Positions 62,093-64,000 of a stretch of DNA of 64,000 nucleotides are shown here, piece after piece. Position 1 is the stretch's first letter. Each line of letters starts with the position of its first letter. The DNA comes from Ichthyophthirius multifiliis (lineage: Eukaryota; Ciliophora; Oligohymenophorea; Hymenostomatida). Location of the stretch: NCBI RefSeq assembly GCF_000220395.1, contig NW_004086162.1:62001-126000 (forward strand), given 5' to 3'. Below the pieces are notes generated by a model, which was not told the DNA's origin, made no database searches, and was given only the letters and a program-made list of their open reading frames with translations. Position numbers and translations under genes: made by a program.

Positions 62093-63480
62093 TTAAATAA
62101 ACAAATTATTAATTTTCAAATAATACTTTCTTTATGTAATAATATAAACTAAAATATTTATTTTTTATAAAAAATAAATAAAAAAAGATTTGTTCATATT
62201 GTAATGGAAATAAATTAACTAATAAATAATCAATAATACTTGAAGAAAGTGAAAAATGTATGAAATGTTAAAAAATATACCATAAAGCATGTTTTAATTA
62301 ACGAAAAGATTCAATAATATGTTTTGACTGTTAATAATAAATAAAAAGTAAAAAAAAAGTAATTTTTTTTTATTTTATTTTTATAATAAAAAAAAAAAAA
62401 AAAAAAGAAACTATCCCTAATAATCAAAAAACACTAGATTAATATTTTTAATAAAGTTAGTAATTAATTTATAAAAATGTTCCTTTAAAATATATTATGA
62501 ATATAGAAAATTCTTCAAAAAAATAAAAAGAATAAGAACCTTATTTATAAAAATAAAATGAGGAAAATTCTCCATAAAATAAAGAAACTTTATTTTATAA
62601 AAAAAACGAGGAAAATTCAATAAAAGAAAAAAAAAAAAGAAAAGCCGAAATAATATATTCAACAGAAAATTACTAATAGAAAAAAAAATAAAAAATATCT
62701 AAATTAAATAATAATAAATAACATTATTAATTAAATATTTCTTTAAATTCTGAAACTTCAAGTATTAATAATGAAAATACATTATAAATATCAACAAATA
62801 GTTCTCATAAATCCTTTTATTAAAAACGTTAGACTTAATTTTAACTTCCATTACCTATGAATGATAAATAACTAAGCATTTAATGTAAATAATCTTTAAT
62901 TTATGCTTTAAAAGCTAAAAATATATAATTTACTGATGATTTATATTACCCTGAATAATGTCCAAAAAGCTAAAATAACTCTGAAAAAGAATGTAATTTA
63001 TAAACTTTAAGCTTGACAAATGCTTTAACGTTCTGTAAATTCAAAGAAATGACAAGATAAGGAAAATATGGGCCACTTTTGGTGGAAGAAAATAAACTTT
63101 AAGGATTTGTAGTAAGAGCATGTGAAAATATAAAGGCAAGAACACTTTTATGTGAATATGTAGGATAAGTAGATTTCGCTAGAAATCATATTTTTGATAA
63201 TAATGACTCTATTATGGATCTTTTGAGAACATCAAGAAGTAAAACTTCACTAGTTATTATTCCTGAATAAAAAGGAAATATAGCAAGATTCATTTCTGGA
63301 ATTAATAATTGTTAAAAAGGAGGTTAAAATAAATAAAATGTTTAAAGTATAAGAATAAATATAGATGGTTAGGTAAAAGTAATACTTTTTGCAAAAAGAA
63401 ATATAAAAAAAGGTGAATTATTATATTATGATTATAATGCAGGAGGTTTTAATGATTATCCTACAGAATAATTTGTTTGA
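61440..63480 (+). CDS. TXR1: TXR1/ATXR5-6-type histone H3K27 monomethyltransferase (PHD, PIP box, SET)
   Basis: The N-terminal PHD finger has CEICQDFHNEDKLLLCDYCE, DAYHIYCL, then after an intron (61707-61770) NPPLNNVPGEEEDWFCSIC. A second Cys-rich zinc module follows a roughly 245-bp intron: CSYCNGNKL, CMKCQKIYHKACF and ICFDC (62190-62330). A basic linker leads to QKTLDQYF (62425-62448), a perfect PCNA-interacting PIP box. The C-terminal SET region is distinctive of ATXR5/6: MTRQGKYGPLLVEENKLQGF, TLLCEYVGQVDFARNHIF, NIARFISGINN and KRNIKKGELLYYDYNAGG, then YPTEQFV and TGA at 63478-63480. In plants and Tetrahymena this family monomethylates H3K27 and is coupled to replication. The domain order PHD, PIP, SET is the same as in ATXR5/6. 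The second zinc module is extra compared with the plant proteins as I know them. Confidence 0.93.
62425..62448 (+). other. PIP box (PCNA-interacting peptide) in the methyltransferase
   Basis: Codons CAA-AAA-ACA-CTA-GAT-TAA-TAT-TTT give QKTLDQYF, the consensus Q-x-x-h-x-x-a-a, with the second Gln encoded by reassigned TAA. It lies between the zinc fingers and the SET domain, with Lys-rich sequence upstream. Confidence 0.85.
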
Positions 63481-64000
63481 TATAGTTTTTTTATTATAGA
63501 AAGTTAATAATTATTATATTATTATATTTAAATACTTATATATTAATAATTAATATAATTATATATTAATATCTTTATATATTTATAATTATATATTATA
63601 TATTTATATATATATTTATATATTTTTATATTTTTTGTAATTTTATATTTTTTATATGTTTATATAAAAAATTATTTTTATTTATTTATTTATTTTTATA
63701 TGTTTTTATATTTATCTTTTTATTTTTATTTTTATTTTTATTTAATTATTTTTTTTATTTTTATTTATATTAATTTTCTATGTTTATTTAAATTTCAATC
63801 TTAATTTGAATCTCAATTTTTAATTATATATTTTTTATTTAATTTTTTGTTTGCTTATAGTTTAACTTTTTATTAAAAATATTATTTTTATATTTATAAT
63901 TTAATTCATTAAATTTAGATTTTAAAATATAAATAATGGGCATTTTCATTATTTAATAATTTTATTTTATATTTATATAAAATGTTATATTATTTAAAAT
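63481..64000. other. AT-rich 3' flank to the window end
   Basis: No credible gene. TA and TTTTA repeats dominate (for example 63530-63640); the region reads as intergenic DNA downstream of the methyltransferase. Confidence 0.6.

Overview
The window looks like ciliate macronuclear DNA, most likely from a hymenostome such as Ichthyophthirius multifiliis. It is extremely AT-rich, carries many short GT-AG introns of about 45-65 bp, and the conserved genes read through only if TAA and TAG are glutamine and TGA is the sole stop. Ribosomal protein eS1, PCNA, PP2A catalytic subunit, CapZ-beta, SEC63 and a polo-like kinase all show this. The species name is an inference; the code and gene content are read directly.

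Layout, left to right. 1-7347 (+) is a very large multi-EF-hand protein whose 5' end lies outside the window. 8040-9016 (-) is eS1 with a glutamine tail. 10370-13618 (+) is a low-complexity coiled-coil protein. 13871-15029 (-) is a Sec14/CRAL-TRIO protein. 15261-17377 (+) is a CELF/Bruno-like RNA-binding protein. 19203-21211 (+) is a polo-like kinase. 21634-23901 (+) is SEC63. 24647-24904 (+) is a tiny endosulfine-like protein. 25191-28297 (-) is a secreted protein with eight Cys-rich repeats, a Pro/Thr linker and a beta/gamma-crystallin-like end. After a 3 kb AT desert come two poorly resolved K/N/Q-rich genes and a tRNA-Ala (UGC) at 33720. 33980-35235 (-) is an unidentified protein. 35431-39113 (-) is a membrane-anchored hybrid histidine kinase. 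40656-41486 (+) is PCNA. 41820-43067 (-) is CapZ-beta. 43511-45924 (+) is an N/Q-rich protein with a long polyQ tract. 46209-47590 (-) is PP2A-C. 48554-49199 (+) is a small membrane protein. 49713-50339 (+) is a possible membrane protein. 50706-51525 (-) is a SHAQKYF-type MYB protein. 52437-54574 (+) is a PH-domain protein kinase. 56131-61123 (+) is a large secretory or membrane protein with LVIVD-like propeller repeats. 61440-63480 (+) is a TXR1/ATXR5-6-type histone methyltransferase with PHD, PIP box and SET.

Functional threads. PCNA and the PIP-box methyltransferase are both here, and in related organisms these two proteins act together at replication forks. Endosulfine, PP2A-C and a polo-like kinase are parts of the mitotic entry/exit circuit. 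Nothing suggests operons; the linkage is probably chance.

Quality warnings. One stretch (57301-57323) matches a 454 paired-end/loxP linker rather than ciliate DNA. Several genes change frame at homopolymer runs, as expected of pyrosequencing. I saw no CRISPR arrays, insertion sequences, LTR elements or rRNA genes.
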